The translations under genes and the position numbers were made by a program. The notes under the pieces were generated by a model that saw nothing but the letters and a program-made list of their open reading frames with translations, searched no databases and was not told the origin of the DNA. DNA of 64,000 nt, from assembly GCA_944320745.1 (NCBI GenBank), contig CALUIN010000005.1:34642-98641 (forward strand), in the 5' to 3' direction. This document shows positions 51,355-60,186 of the stretch, piece by piece; the first letter of the stretch is position 1, and each line of letters opens with the position of its first letter. Source of the stretch: an uncultured Alloprevotella sp. Its GTDB lineage: Bacteria > Bacteroidota > Bacteroidia > Bacteroidales > Bacteroidaceae.

Positions 51355-53847
51355 ATGAAACTCCTCCCCACTCTCCTCCTTGCGGGCCTGGCCGTCTGCC
51401 TCCCCGCCCCGGCGCAGCGCGACGCCGTGCGGGCCGCCCGCGCCGTCATGGAGCGCGCCACGGGCCAAAGCCGCCTGCCCCTGAGCCTCACGCTCGACCC
51501 CGATGCCGACAGCACCTACTTCCACTACGCCGTGCGCGACGGCAAGCTCCACCTGCGCGCCAGCAGCGGCGTGGCCCTGTGCCGCGGATTCTACGACTAC
51601 GCCAAGCGCCACGGCGGCGGCCTCTTCACCTGGTCGGGCAGCAACCTCCGCCTGCCGCCCCTGCCCTCCGCCGGCGAGGAGCGCCGAGTGGTCTCCCCCT
51701 TCCGCCACCACTACTACCTCAACGTCGTCACCTTCGGCTACTCCGCCCCCTACTGGGACTGGGACCGATGGCAGCAGGAGATAGACTGGATGGCCCTCCA
51801 CGGCATCGACATGCCCCTGGCCCTGACGGCCTACGAAGCCATCATTGCCCGGGTATGGAAAAAGTTGGGGCTCACGGATGAGGAGATCAACCAGTACTTC
51901 GTCGGGCCGGCCCACCTGCCCTGGATGCGCATGGGCAACGTCAGCGGCATCGACGGGCCCCTCAACGCCGACTGGCACCGCGGGCAGATTGCCTTGCAGC
52001 ATAAGATTCTGGACCGCATGAGGGCGCTCGGCATGAAGCCCGTCTGTCCGGGCTTTGCCGGCTTCGTGCCGCAGGCCATCCGCCGCATAAGCCCGCAGAC
52101 CGAGCTTGTCACCACGCACTGGGCCGGCTCTTTCTCCAACTGGATGCTCAAGCCTTCCGACCCTCTCTTCCGCAAAATCTGCACCGCCTTCATCCGCGAG
52201 TGGGAAAAGGAGTTCGGCAAGAACGAGTACTACCTGGTGGACAGCTTCAACGAAATGGAAATCCCGTTTCCCGAAAAGGGCACGCCCGAACGCTACGAGC
52301 AGGTGGCGCAATACGGAGAAGGCGTCTACCAGGCCATCGCGGCGGCCAACCCCGATGCCGTATGGGCCATGCAGGGCTGGATGTTCGGCTACCAGCGGGA
52401 CATCTGGGACGTCGAGACGCTCCAGGCCCTCCTCTCGCGCGTCCCGGACGACAGGATGCTCCTGCTCGACCTGGCCGTCGACTACAACACGCAGTTCTGG
52501 CACTCCCAGGTCAACTGGGAATACTACCGCGGCTTCTTCCGCAAGCCTTGGATCTACAGCGTCATCCCCAACATGGGCGGGAAAACGGGCATGACCGGCG
52601 TCTTGGAGTTCTACGCCAACGGCCACCTTTCCGCCCTCGCCTCGGCCGACAAGGGGCGGCTCGCCGGTCATGGCATGGCCCCCGAAGGCATCGAAAACAA
52701 TGAGGTGATCTACGAACTCGTGACGGACGCCGGATGGTCGTCCGCGCGCATCGACCTCGAGGAATGGCTGGCCGCCTACTCCGCCAACCGCTACGGCAGC
52801 TGCCCCGAGGAGGTGCGCCGCTACTGGGCACTGCTGCTCCGCTCCGTCTACGGCACCTTCACGGACCATCCCCGCTACAACTGGCAGTTCCGCCCCGGAA
52901 GCGTGAGGAAGGGAAGCATCAATCTCTGCCCGGAGTTTTTCCAGGCCATCGAGAGTTTCGCCGCAGCGCGCACGTTGAGCGGCAACGCCCGCTACCGCAC
53001 GGACCTGGCCGAGCTGGCAGCGCTCTACGCCGGCGGCAAGGCGGAGATGCTCACCCGCCACATCGACCAGGCCTACGCCCGCGGCGACACGGCGCAGGCG
53101 CTCCGCCTGCAGTCGCGCTTCGCCGCCACGCTGCGCGCCATGGACTCCCTCCTCTGCGCCCACCCCACGCTGCGCCTGGAGCGCTGGCTCGACTTTGCCC
53201 GCCAGGCCGCGCGCACGCCGGAACAGACGCAGCAGTACGCCCGCAACGCCCGCCGCATCGTGACTATATGGGGCCCGCCCGTCGACGACTACTCCGCCCG
53301 CGTGTGGAGCGGGCTCATCCGCGACTACTACCTGCCGCGCTGGCAGCACTACTTCGCCGCCCGCAACGCCCATGAACACTTCGACTTCGCCGCCTGGGAA
53401 CAGGCCTGGGTCGACCGCGGGGCGCAGCCGCTCTCGCCGGCCCAGCCGCCCGCCGACGTCGCTTCGGCGGCCCGGCAGCTCATTGCCTCCACACGCGACA
53501 TCGCCGAGCCCGCCGCCGGCGGCGCCGACGTGCTGGGCACATGGCTGAGCGAGGGGGAGGGAGAGTTCACGTTCGCCTTCGCCCTGTCCGCCGCGCAGCT
53601 CCGCTCGCTCAGGGGCATCGTGCTCCAGCCGGGCGACGGAGAGGCCCGAGTCGGGCTAACGGGAGCCGAAGTGGTGGCCGACGGGAAAGTCGTGGCCCGC
53701 AGCCGTCCCGAAGCGGCCGACGGCCCTGGCGCCGCCCGCTGCCGCTTCGAGGCGGACAGCCTGAGCGGCGGAAACAACGGCTGCACGCTGCGCCTCACCC
53801 TGCGCGCCGACCGCCGCACCTCGGGGACCGTCCGGCTCATCCGCTGA
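51355..53847 (+). CDS. Alpha-N-acetylglucosaminidase, GH89
   Basis: This 830-aa exported enzyme removes terminal alpha-GlcNAc, for example from host mucin or heparan-type glycans. The signal peptide is LLPTLLLAGLAVCLPAPAQ. The family pattern is clear: FRHHYYLNVVTFGYSAPYWD, WQQEIDWMALHGIDMPLALT, VKPVCPGFAGFVP-like sequence (PVCPGFAGFVPQAIRRI), YLVDSFNEMEIP (likely catalytic Glu) and GYQRDIWDVETLQALL, with an N-terminal domain (about 25-110), the TIM barrel (about 115-470) and a helical C-terminal domain. A further 100 residues at the C-terminus look like a separate beta domain. It starts 20 bp after dacB. Confidence 0.95.
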   Translation: MKLLPTLLLAGLAVCLPAPAQRDAVRAARAVMERATGQSRLPLSLTLDPDADSTYFHYAVRDGKLHLRASSGVALCRGFYDYAKRHGGGLFTWSGSNLRLPPLPSAGEERRVVSPFRHHYYLNVVTFGYSAPYWDWDRWQQEIDWMALHGIDMPLALTAYEAIIARVWKKLGLTDEEINQYFVGPAHLPWMRMGNVSGIDGPLNADWHRGQIALQHKILDRMRALGMKPVCPGFAGFVPQAIRRISPQTELVTTHWAGSFSNWMLKPSDPLFRKICTAFIREWEKEFGKNEYYLVDSFNEMEIPFPEKGTPERYEQVAQYGEGVYQAIAAANPDAVWAMQGWMFGYQRDIWDVETLQALLSRVPDDRMLLLDLAVDYNTQFWHSQVNWEYYRGFFRKPWIYSVIPNMGGKTGMTGVLEFYANGHLSALASADKGRLAGHGMAPEGIENNEVIYELVTDAGWSSARIDLEEWLAAYSANRYGSCPEEVRRYWALLLRSVYGTFTDHPRYNWQFRPGSVRKGSINLCPEFFQAIESFAAARTLSGNARYRTDLAELAALYAGGKAEMLTRHIDQAYARGDTAQALRLQSRFAATLRAMDSLLCAHPTLRLERWLDFARQAARTPEQTQQYARNARRIVTIWGPPVDDYSARVWSGLIRDYYLPRWQHYFAARNAHEHFDFAAWEQAWVDRGAQPLSPAQPPADVASAARQLIASTRDIAEPAAGGADVLGTWLSEGEGEFTFAFALSAAQLRSLRGIVLQPGDGEARVGLTGAEVVADGKVVARSRPEAADGPGAARCRFEADSLSGGNNGCTLRLTLRADRRTSGTVRLIR

Positions 53848-53875
53848 GCGCCGCGGCCGGCCGCCGGACGAACGG

Positions 53876-53936
53876 GCCTTAGCCGCGTCGCTACGGGCCT
53901 TAGCCCTGTCGGCACGGGGCTAAGGCCCGTGCCGAC
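53876..53936. repeat. 21-bp-period repeat, copy F (2 units, inverted unit, competing hairpins)
   Basis: Cores TTAGCCGCGT (53879) and TTAGCCCTGT (53900) are 21 bp apart. The inverted core ACGGGGCTAAGG (53914-53925) can pair with 53898-53909. A second perfect 11-bp stem, GTCGGCACGGG (53908-53918) with CCCGTGCCGAC (53926-53936), uses overlapping bases, so the two stems exclude each other. Position: between the GH89 stop and the aroA promoter. Confidence 0.88.
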
Positions 53937-53982
53937 ACATGAATCTCCGCGCACCGCGCTTCCGTGTCTCGCATTTTTGTAG

Positions 53983-53990
53983 TACATTTG
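53983..53990 (+). promoter_or_regulatory. -7 promoter box of aroA
   Basis: TACATTTG, 24 bp before the ATG at 54015. It lies inside the longer open frame from the GTG at 53964, which argues for the shorter start. Confidence 0.65.
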
Positions 53991-54014
53991 CCCAAACCAA
54001 AAACCACGTCCGCC

Positions 54015-55271
54015 ATGACCTACGACTTAACCTTCCCGCCCACGCTGAAGGCCCGCATCGCGCTGCCCGCCTCGAAAAGCCTTTCGGCCCGCGCGCTCAT
54101 CATCGCGGCCCTGGCCGGCGACGCCGCGGTCGAGGGCCTTTCGGACTGCGACGACACCCGCGTACTGCGCCGCGCCCTCGCGGAGCGGCCCGACACGGTC
54201 GACGTGCAGGCCGCCGGCACGGCCATGCGCTTCGCCACGGCCTACTTCGCCACGCAGCCGGGTACGCGCGTGCTCACCGGGACGCCGCGCATGTGCCAGC
54301 GGCCCATCCGCGCCCTCGTCGAGGCACTGCGCTCGCTGGGCGCGGACATCGCCTACGCGGGCGAGGAGGGCTTCCCCCCGCTGCGCATAGCGGGCCGACG
54401 GCTGCAGGGCGGGCGGGCGGAGCTGCCGGCGGACATCAGCTCGCAGTACATCTCGGCCCTGCTGCTTGTGGCCCCCACGCTGGCCGGCGGGCTCGAGCTG
54501 CGCCTGCGCGGCGAGGTGGCCTCGCGGCCCTACATCGACATGACGCTGGGCCTCATGCGCCACTTCGGCGCAGAGGCGGGATGGGCCGCGCCGGACACGC
54601 TGCGCGTAATGCCCCGGCCCTACAGCCGCGGCGGCCGCTACCGCGTGGAACCGGACTGGAGCGCGGCAGCCTTCTGGTACGAGATGGTGGCCCTCTCGCC
54701 GGACCGCGAGGCCCGCGTAGAGCTGCCGGGCCTGCAGTCCCACAGCCTGCAGGGCGACAGCGCCGCGGCGGAACTGTTCCGCCCCCTGGGCGTGCGCACG
54801 GACTTCGGGACCGAGGGCGCCGTCCTGACAAAGGCTGCCCCCGCCGACGGACCGGCCGGAGCGGACCTGACGGCCTGCCCCGACCTGGCGCAGGCGCTCG
54901 TGGCGACCTGCGCGCTCGCCGGCCGCCCCTTCCGCTACAGCGGACTGCGCAGCCTCCGCATCAAGGAGACCGACCGCATCGAGGCGCTGCGCACCGAACT
55001 GGGCCGCACGGGCGCCGTCCTGGCCACGGACGGCGAGGCGCTCTGGGCCGACGCGCCGGCCGCCGCGCTTCACGCCCCGGCCGCGCCTTTCGCCACCTAC
55101 GACGACCACCGCATGGCCATGTCCCTGGCGCCGGCCGCCTTACGGCTGGGCCGCATCGGCATCAGCCAGCCGGAGGTGGTCAGTAAGTCCTACCCCGCTT
55201 TCTGGGACGACCTGCGCCGTGCCGGCGTCGCCGTGACGCCGGTTGCCGGTCGCCATCCGCTCATCTCTTGA
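54015..55271 (+). CDS. aroA: 3-phosphoshikimate 1-carboxyvinyltransferase (EPSP synthase)
   Basis: This 418-aa enzyme joins PEP and shikimate-3-phosphate in the pathway to aromatic amino acids. Active-site segments are PASKSLSARALI (Lys-Ser), AAGTAMRF, MCQRPIRALVEAL, ISSQYISALLL, the Asp in EPDWSAAAFWYEM (the Bacteroidetes variant of the usual GDASSA), RIKETDRIEAL, DDHRMAMS and SKSYPAFWDDL. ATG at 54015 is used, since the promoter box lies between it and the GTG at 53964. It is followed after 12 bp by a small membrane protein gene. Confidence 0.97.
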   Translation: MTYDLTFPPTLKARIALPASKSLSARALIIAALAGDAAVEGLSDCDDTRVLRRALAERPDTVDVQAAGTAMRFATAYFATQPGTRVLTGTPRMCQRPIRALVEALRSLGADIAYAGEEGFPPLRIAGRRLQGGRAELPADISSQYISALLLVAPTLAGGLELRLRGEVASRPYIDMTLGLMRHFGAEAGWAAPDTLRVMPRPYSRGGRYRVEPDWSAAAFWYEMVALSPDREARVELPGLQSHSLQGDSAAAELFRPLGVRTDFGTEGAVLTKAAPADGPAGADLTACPDLAQALVATCALAGRPFRYSGLRSLRIKETDRIEALRTELGRTGAVLATDGEALWADAPAAALHAPAAPFATYDDHRMAMSLAPAALRLGRIGISQPEVVSKSYPAFWDDLRRAGVAVTPVAGRHPLIS

Positions 55272-55283
55272 CTCCGGACCGCC

Positions 55284-55715
55284 ATGCTGCCTCTCCTGCT
55301 TTCCCTCTTCGGCCTGTTCGTCATAGCCATCGTGCTGGGCTTCGCCTCCGAGCGGCGCGAACGCCGCCGCGCCGCCTCCGGCGCGCCGCCCGCGCCCCCG
55401 GCGGCGCCGCGCCCCGAGGGGTGCTGCGGCCAGCACGAGGTGTGCGAGAAGGAGAGCCTGCTGGCCGCCGTCAGCCGCGAGATAGAGTACTACGAGGACG
55501 AGGAACTCGACGCCTTCCGCGGGCGGGCGGCCTCCGCCTACTCGGAGGCGGAGGTGGAACAGTTCCGCGAAGTGCTCTACACCATGCGCGAGGACGAGGT
55601 GGCCGGCTGGGTGCGCTCGCTCCAGCTGCGCGGCGTGGAGCTCCCCGACGAGCTGAAGGACGAAGTGTTTCTCATCGTGGGCGAGCGGCGCGGCACGCCG
55701 TCCGCGCGCCCTTGA
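55284..55715 (+). CDS. Small membrane-anchored protein of unknown function
   Basis: This 143-aa protein has one N-terminal membrane segment (LLLSLFGLFVIAIVLGF), a Pro/Ala-rich linker, a cysteine patch GCCGQHEVC (three Cys in nine residues) and an acidic helical part (EIEYYEDEELDAFRGR, EVEQFREVLYTMREDEVAGW). The Cys patch could bind metal or form disulfides. It lies between aroA and a metal ABC permease and is probably co-transcribed with both (12- and 16-bp gaps). I recognise it as a conserved type in Bacteroidales but know no function. Confidence 0.7.
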   Translation: MLPLLLSLFGLFVIAIVLGFASERRERRRAASGAPPAPPAAPRPEGCCGQHEVCEKESLLAAVSREIEYYEDEELDAFRGRAASAYSEAEVEQFREVLYTMREDEVAGWVRSLQLRGVELPDELKDEVFLIVGERRGTPSARP

Positions 55716-55731
55716 CCCCATACGTTGCAAC

Positions 55732-56538
55732 ATGCCTTCCATCCTGAACTACACATTCTTCCAACACGCGCTGGCAGGCAGTCTGCTGGCATGCCTGCTC
55801 TGCGCCATGGTGGGCACTTACGTCGTGACGCGGCGCATGGTCATTGCCGGCGGCGGCATGGCCCATGCCTCGCTGGGCGGGGTGGGCCTGGGTGCTTACT
55901 TCGGCTTCCCGCCGCTGGCGGGTGCGGCCGTATTCGCGGTGTGCTCGGGCCTGACCATCGACTGGCTGTCGAGACGGCGCGGCGTGCGGGGCGACTCGGC
56001 CGTGGCCATGCTCTGGACGCTGGGCATGAGCGTGGGCATCCTCTTCGCCTACCTGACACCGGGCTTCATGACCGACCTGCCGGCCTACCTCTTCGGTGAC
56101 ATCCTCGCGGTGACGGGGGCGGACCTCGCCGCCATGGGAGCGCTGACGCTCGTCTGCGGACTGTTCTTCGCCCTCTGCCTGCCGCTCATCGTCACCGTGG
56201 CCTACGACCGCGACTTCGCCATGACGCAAGGCCTGCCCGTAAGGGCGGTGGAGACGGGCATGACGGTGCTCACGGCGCTGACCATCGTGAGCTGCCTGCA
56301 CATGGTGGGCATCGTGCTGGTGGTGTCGCTCCTTTCCGTCCCGCAACTCACGGCCGCCCTCTTCGCCCGGACCTTCCGGGGCATGATATGGGGCTCGGCC
56401 GCGGCGGGCTACGCGGGGTGCCTGGGTGGCCTGGCCCTGTCCTACCACTTCGACGTGCCGGGCGGGGCGTCCGTCATCCTCGCTTCCATCCTCCTCTACT
56501 TCGCCTGCCGCGCAATAAAACAGCTCTTCCGCCGTTAA
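55732..56538 (+). CDS. Metal ABC transporter permease (ZnuB/TroC family)
   Basis: This 268-aa polytopic protein has about eight membrane segments and the family segments MVGTYVVTRRMVIAGGGMAH, GDILAVTGADLAAMGALTL and HMVGIVLVVSLLSVPQLTAAL. It should form the membrane channel of a zinc or manganese importer. No ATP-binding or solute-binding subunit is encoded beside it, so these must lie elsewhere. Metal specificity cannot be told. The next gene starts 36 bp downstream. Confidence 0.93.
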   Translation: MPSILNYTFFQHALAGSLLACLLCAMVGTYVVTRRMVIAGGGMAHASLGGVGLGAYFGFPPLAGAAVFAVCSGLTIDWLSRRRGVRGDSAVAMLWTLGMSVGILFAYLTPGFMTDLPAYLFGDILAVTGADLAAMGALTLVCGLFFALCLPLIVTVAYDRDFAMTQGLPVRAVETGMTVLTALTIVSCLHMVGIVLVVSLLSVPQLTAALFARTFRGMIWGSAAAGYAGCLGGLALSYHFDVPGGASVILASILLYFACRAIKQLFRR

Positions 56539-56574
56539 TCATTAGTCAATCCATATCCCTACCCCGCCCCGCCC

Positions 56575-59508
56575 ATGAAACGCGCTCCCCTCGCTCCACT
56601 GCTCCTGCTGGCCGCCTGCTTGCTCCTGGCGGCCTGCTCCACCCGCAAGAACACGGCGGGGACACGTTTCTGGCATTCCTTCACGGCACGCTTCAACACT
56701 TACTATAACGGAAACGAGGCCTACAAGGAGGGGTGCCTGGCCCAGGAGAAGGGGAACCAGGACAACTTCACGGAACGCCTGCCCTTCTTTATGGTGGGCA
56801 ACGAGGAAACCCGGGCGATAGGGAAAAGCAACTTCGAGACGGCCATCACCAAGTGTGAGAAGGCCATCCAGCTCCATTCCATCAAGCGGCGCCCGGCGGT
56901 CAGCCCCGGCCGGCGCCGTTCGCCCGAGATGCGGGCCTACCTGAAGCGGCAGGAGTTCAACCCTTTCCTGAAAAACGCCTGGCTGCTGATGGGCCGCGCC
57001 CAGTTCCAAAAGGGCGACTTCATAGAGGCAGCCTCCACTTTCTCCTATATCACGCGCCACTACGCCCAGGAACCTGACGTCGTGACCGAGGCACGCATCT
57101 GGCTGGCCCGCTGCTACAGCGGCCTGGAGTGGTTCTACGACGCCGAGGACGCGCTGAGCAAACTCGCCCTCGACAGTGTGCCGCCACGCCTGCGCCGCGA
57201 GCAGGACGCGACCATGGCCGACCTGTTGCTGCGCCAGGGAGAACTGACAGAGGCCCTGCCCTACCTGGAACGCTCCACACGCAAGGCGCCGCGCAAACTG
57301 CAGAAGGCGCGCCTCTACTTCCTGCTCGGACAGGTGAAACAGACGCTGAACGACCGCACCGGCGCCTACAAGGCGCTGAAGAAATGCCTCCGCCAAAGCC
57401 CGCCCTACGAGCTGGCCTTCAACGCCCGCATCCTGCAGACGGAAGTCCTGGCCGACGGGAAAGAAGGACTGAAGATGATCGGCCGCCTCCGCCGCATGGC
57501 GCGCTCGGCCAATAACAAAGACTACCTGGACCAAGTCTACTACGCCATGGGGAATATCTACCTGACGCTGGGCGATACGGCCCAGGCCGTCGGCGCCTAT
57601 GAACGGGGACGCAAGGGCAGCACCAGGAACGGGCCGGACAAGGGCGTGCTGCTGCTGCGCCTGGGCGAGGTGTACTGGGACCAGGGCCGCTACGACCTGG
57701 CCCAGTCCTGCTACGGAGAGGCCGTAGGTCTCATCGAAAAGGACAACGCGGCCTACGCCGGGGCAGTGAAGCGCTCCGAAGTGCTCGACGAGCTGGTGCC
57801 CTACACCTCGGCCGTCGCGCTGCAGGACAGTCTGCTGGAGCTCTCCGTCATGAGCGAGGCGGACCGCAACGCCGCCATAGACCGCGTCATCGAAGCCCTG
57901 AAGAAAAAGGAAGAGGAGGAACGCCGCGCACGGTCCGACTCGGCGGCCGATGCCCGTGCCTCGCAGAACGCGGCGGCGGGCGGAGCGGCCACGGCGCCCG
58001 GCGCATCGGCCGGTCTGACTGCTCCCGGCGACAAGGACACCTGGTACTTTTACAACCCGATGGCAGTGGCGCAGGGCAAGCAGCAGTTCCAGCGCGTCTG
58101 GGGCAGGCGCAAGAACGAGGACAACTGGCGCCGCGCCAACCGCAGCGTGCTCCCCGACGCCGGCAACGACGAGTACGACTATGCGGCGCAAGACTCCATC
58201 GACGCGGCCAATGCCGCTGCCGACAGCCTCGCGCTCGCCGGCGGAGACGAAGGGCTCGCTCCCGACTCGGCCCAGAACGACCCGCACCGGCGCGAGTACT
58301 ATCTGAAGCAAATCCCTTTCACGGAAGAAGCCAAGCAGGCCAGCCACACCATCATCCAGGACGGCCTCTACAACGCCGGGCTCATCGAGAAGGACAAACT
58401 GGAGGACTTCCCCCTGGCCGCCCGGACGCTGACGCGCCTCTACCGCGACTACCCCGCCTACGAGAAGCTCAACGACGTCTACTACCAACTCTTCCTCCTC
58501 TACTCGCGCTGGGGCCGCACGGCCGAGGCCGAGACGTTCCGCCGCCGCCTGGCCGAGCAGTTCCCCGACGACCCCATGACCCGCGTCATTACCGACCCGG
58601 ACTTTGAACGTAACGCCCGCTTCGGCCGGGAAATCGAAGACTCCCTCTACACGGCGACCTATGAAGCCTACCGCCGGCGCGACAACGCCGCCGTGGCGCG
58701 CAACTTCGAGCGGTCCACGGCCCAGTTCCCCACCGGAGCGAACCGGCCGAAATTCATCTTCGTCCACGCGCTGAGCCGCCTGGGATCGGCCGACGCCAAG
58801 GACATCGCCGCGGAGCTGCGCGAGCTCGTGAAGCAATACCCCGAGAGCGACGTGAGCGAAATGGCGGGCCTCATCGTCAAGGGCCTGGAGAGCGGCCGCA
58901 CGCCCGGCTCGGGCGGATTCGACATCGGCTCCCTCTGGTCCCGCCGCTCTGCCGCCGCGCAAACCGCCGTCGACTCCGCCGGACGGCGCAAGGAGCTCTC
59001 GCCCGAACGCGACGTCCCCTTCGTCTGCATCCTGGCCTTCCCCACCGACTCCCTCGACGCCGGACAAGTGCTCTACGACCTGGCCCACTTCAACTTCACC
59101 GGCTTCGTCGTGCGCAACTTCGACATCCAGCAGCAAACCGAGGGCGGCATCACGCAATTCCGCATCGGCGGCTTCAGCAACTTCGAGGAAGCCCACACCT
59201 ACGCCCAGCAGCTCTACTCCGCCCCGGAGGCCAAGGCGCTCATGGGGCGCGCCCGCCTCGTCCTCATCTCCCAGGCCAACCTCGAGCTGCTCGGCTCCAC
59301 ATATAGCTTCGACGACTACAAAGCCTTCTACGACAAGGCCTTTGCCCCCATACAGCTCAACCCGCAACTGCCCCTCGACCTGCGCGACATGCCCATCGAG
59401 CAACACTACGAGGACGAATACACGCCTGAGCAGCTCGACGAGATGGACAACGACGACGGCGAGGACGGCAGCGAGGACGACGGCGGCGAATGGTACGACA
59501 TCGAATAA
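56575..59508 (+). CDS. TPR-rich lipoprotein, SprE/PorW-like
   Basis: This 977-aa lipoprotein (lipobox LLAAC, Cys21) starts with KNTAGTRFWHSFTARFNTYY followed by NGNEAYKEG, typical of the SprE/PorW family. TPR-like helical repeats fill residues about 130-450 (FLKNAWLLMGRAQFQKGDFI, TEARIWLARCYSGLEWFYDA), and again about 590-720. The C-terminus is very acidic (DEMDNDDGEDGSEDD). SprE and PorW take part in type IX secretion in Flavobacterium and Porphyromonas; no other T9SS genes are in the window, and homologues also occur in Bacteroidales without T9SS, so the role here is open. Confidence 0.78.
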   Translation: MKRAPLAPLLLLAACLLLAACSTRKNTAGTRFWHSFTARFNTYYNGNEAYKEGCLAQEKGNQDNFTERLPFFMVGNEETRAIGKSNFETAITKCEKAIQLHSIKRRPAVSPGRRRSPEMRAYLKRQEFNPFLKNAWLLMGRAQFQKGDFIEAASTFSYITRHYAQEPDVVTEARIWLARCYSGLEWFYDAEDALSKLALDSVPPRLRREQDATMADLLLRQGELTEALPYLERSTRKAPRKLQKARLYFLLGQVKQTLNDRTGAYKALKKCLRQSPPYELAFNARILQTEVLADGKEGLKMIGRLRRMARSANNKDYLDQVYYAMGNIYLTLGDTAQAVGAYERGRKGSTRNGPDKGVLLLRLGEVYWDQGRYDLAQSCYGEAVGLIEKDNAAYAGAVKRSEVLDELVPYTSAVALQDSLLELSVMSEADRNAAIDRVIEALKKKEEEERRARSDSAADARASQNAAAGGAATAPGASAGLTAPGDKDTWYFYNPMAVAQGKQQFQRVWGRRKNEDNWRRANRSVLPDAGNDEYDYAAQDSIDAANAAADSLALAGGDEGLAPDSAQNDPHRREYYLKQIPFTEEAKQASHTIIQDGLYNAGLIEKDKLEDFPLAARTLTRLYRDYPAYEKLNDVYYQLFLLYSRWGRTAEAETFRRRLAEQFPDDPMTRVITDPDFERNARFGREIEDSLYTATYEAYRRRDNAAVARNFERSTAQFPTGANRPKFIFVHALSRLGSADAKDIAAELRELVKQYPESDVSEMAGLIVKGLESGRTPGSGGFDIGSLWSRRSAAAQTAVDSAGRRKELSPERDVPFVCILAFPTDSLDAGQVLYDLAHFNFTGFVVRNFDIQQQTEGGITQFRIGGFSNFEEAHTYAQQLYSAPEAKALMGRARLVLISQANLELLGSTYSFDDYKAFYDKAFAPIQLNPQLPLDLRDMPIEQHYEDEYTPEQLDEMDNDDGEDGSEDDGGEWYDIE

Positions 59509-59538
59509 GGCCCCCGGTCCGACAAAACAGTTCCTTCC

Positions 59539-60033
59539 ATGAAGAAAATCTGCAACCCCTTTCTCCATCTCGACGGCTACCAGTGTTTCGGCTGCTCCCC
59601 GGACAACGCCGCCGGACTGAAGATGGAATTCTACGAAGACGGCGCCGACATCGTGAGCCGCTGGACCCCGCGCCCCGAGTACCAGGGCTGGCTCAACACG
59701 CTCCACGGCGGCATAGAGTGCCTCCTGCTCGACGAGACCTGCGGATGGGTCGTCATGCGCAAGCTCCAGACGGCCGGCGTCACCTCCCGCATGGAGACGC
59801 GCTTCCTCCGCCCCGTCCACACCGACGGCGAGCCCGTCGAGGTGCGCGCCCGGCTCCGCGAGACGCGCCGCAACTTAGCCGTCATTGACGCCGAGTTGCG
59901 CAACACCGCGGGCGAGGTCTGCACCAAAGCGACCTGCACCTACTACATCCTGCCCGCCGAACGCGCCGAACACGAAATGAATTTCCGCGACTGCCGCACC
60001 GAGGACGAAGCCGGCGTCACGGCACAGGACTGA
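59539..60033 (+). CDS. PaaI-family hotdog thioesterase
   Basis: This 164-aa protein has a hotdog fold like PaaI/YdiI thioesterases: NPFLHLDGYQCFGCSPDNAA (a Cys pair near the start), a catalytic region NTLHGGIECLLLDETCGW, and RMETRFLRPVHTDGEPVEVR for the long strand. It should hydrolyse an acyl-CoA; the substrate is unknown. It begins 30 bp after the TPR lipoprotein and is probably the last gene of that unit, followed by a long hairpin. Confidence 0.9.
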   Translation: MKKICNPFLHLDGYQCFGCSPDNAAGLKMEFYEDGADIVSRWTPRPEYQGWLNTLHGGIECLLLDETCGWVVMRKLQTAGVTSRMETRFLRPVHTDGEPVEVRARLRETRRNLAVIDAELRNTAGEVCTKATCTYYILPAERAEHEMNFRDCRTEDEAGVTAQD

Positions 60034-60077
60034 CAGCCTCGGCCACAGGGGAAACAAGGTTTCCGACTCTACATACG

Positions 60078-60126
60078 CCAGAAGCGGAGGTTTCCAGTAA
60101 GATACTGAAAATCTCCGCTTCCGGCT
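60078..60126. terminator. Long imperfect hairpin between convergent genes
   Basis: A 23-nt arm starting GCCAGAAGCGGAGG pairs with a 23-nt arm ending CTCCGCTTCCGGC, three imperfect positions, 3-nt loop AGA. It lies between the thioesterase (+) and the GH95-like gene (-). The plus side is followed by TTCTTCTG. It probably ends both transcripts. Confidence 0.6.
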
Positions 60127-60186
60127 TCTTCTGAATTGTTTTCAAAGCGACACGGCCTGCCGCGCTAAGGCAAGGGCGCGCCGCCC

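Noticed and set aside
53964-54014. GTG start giving a 17-residue longer AroA
   Set aside because: The -7 promoter box (53983-53990) lies between this GTG and the ATG at 54015, and the extra residues do not match the family.
56542-59820. 1092-codon minus-strand frame opposite the SprE/PorW-like gene
   Set aside because: It covers the antisense of two well-supported genes and shows no signal or domain; typical GC-rich shadow frame.
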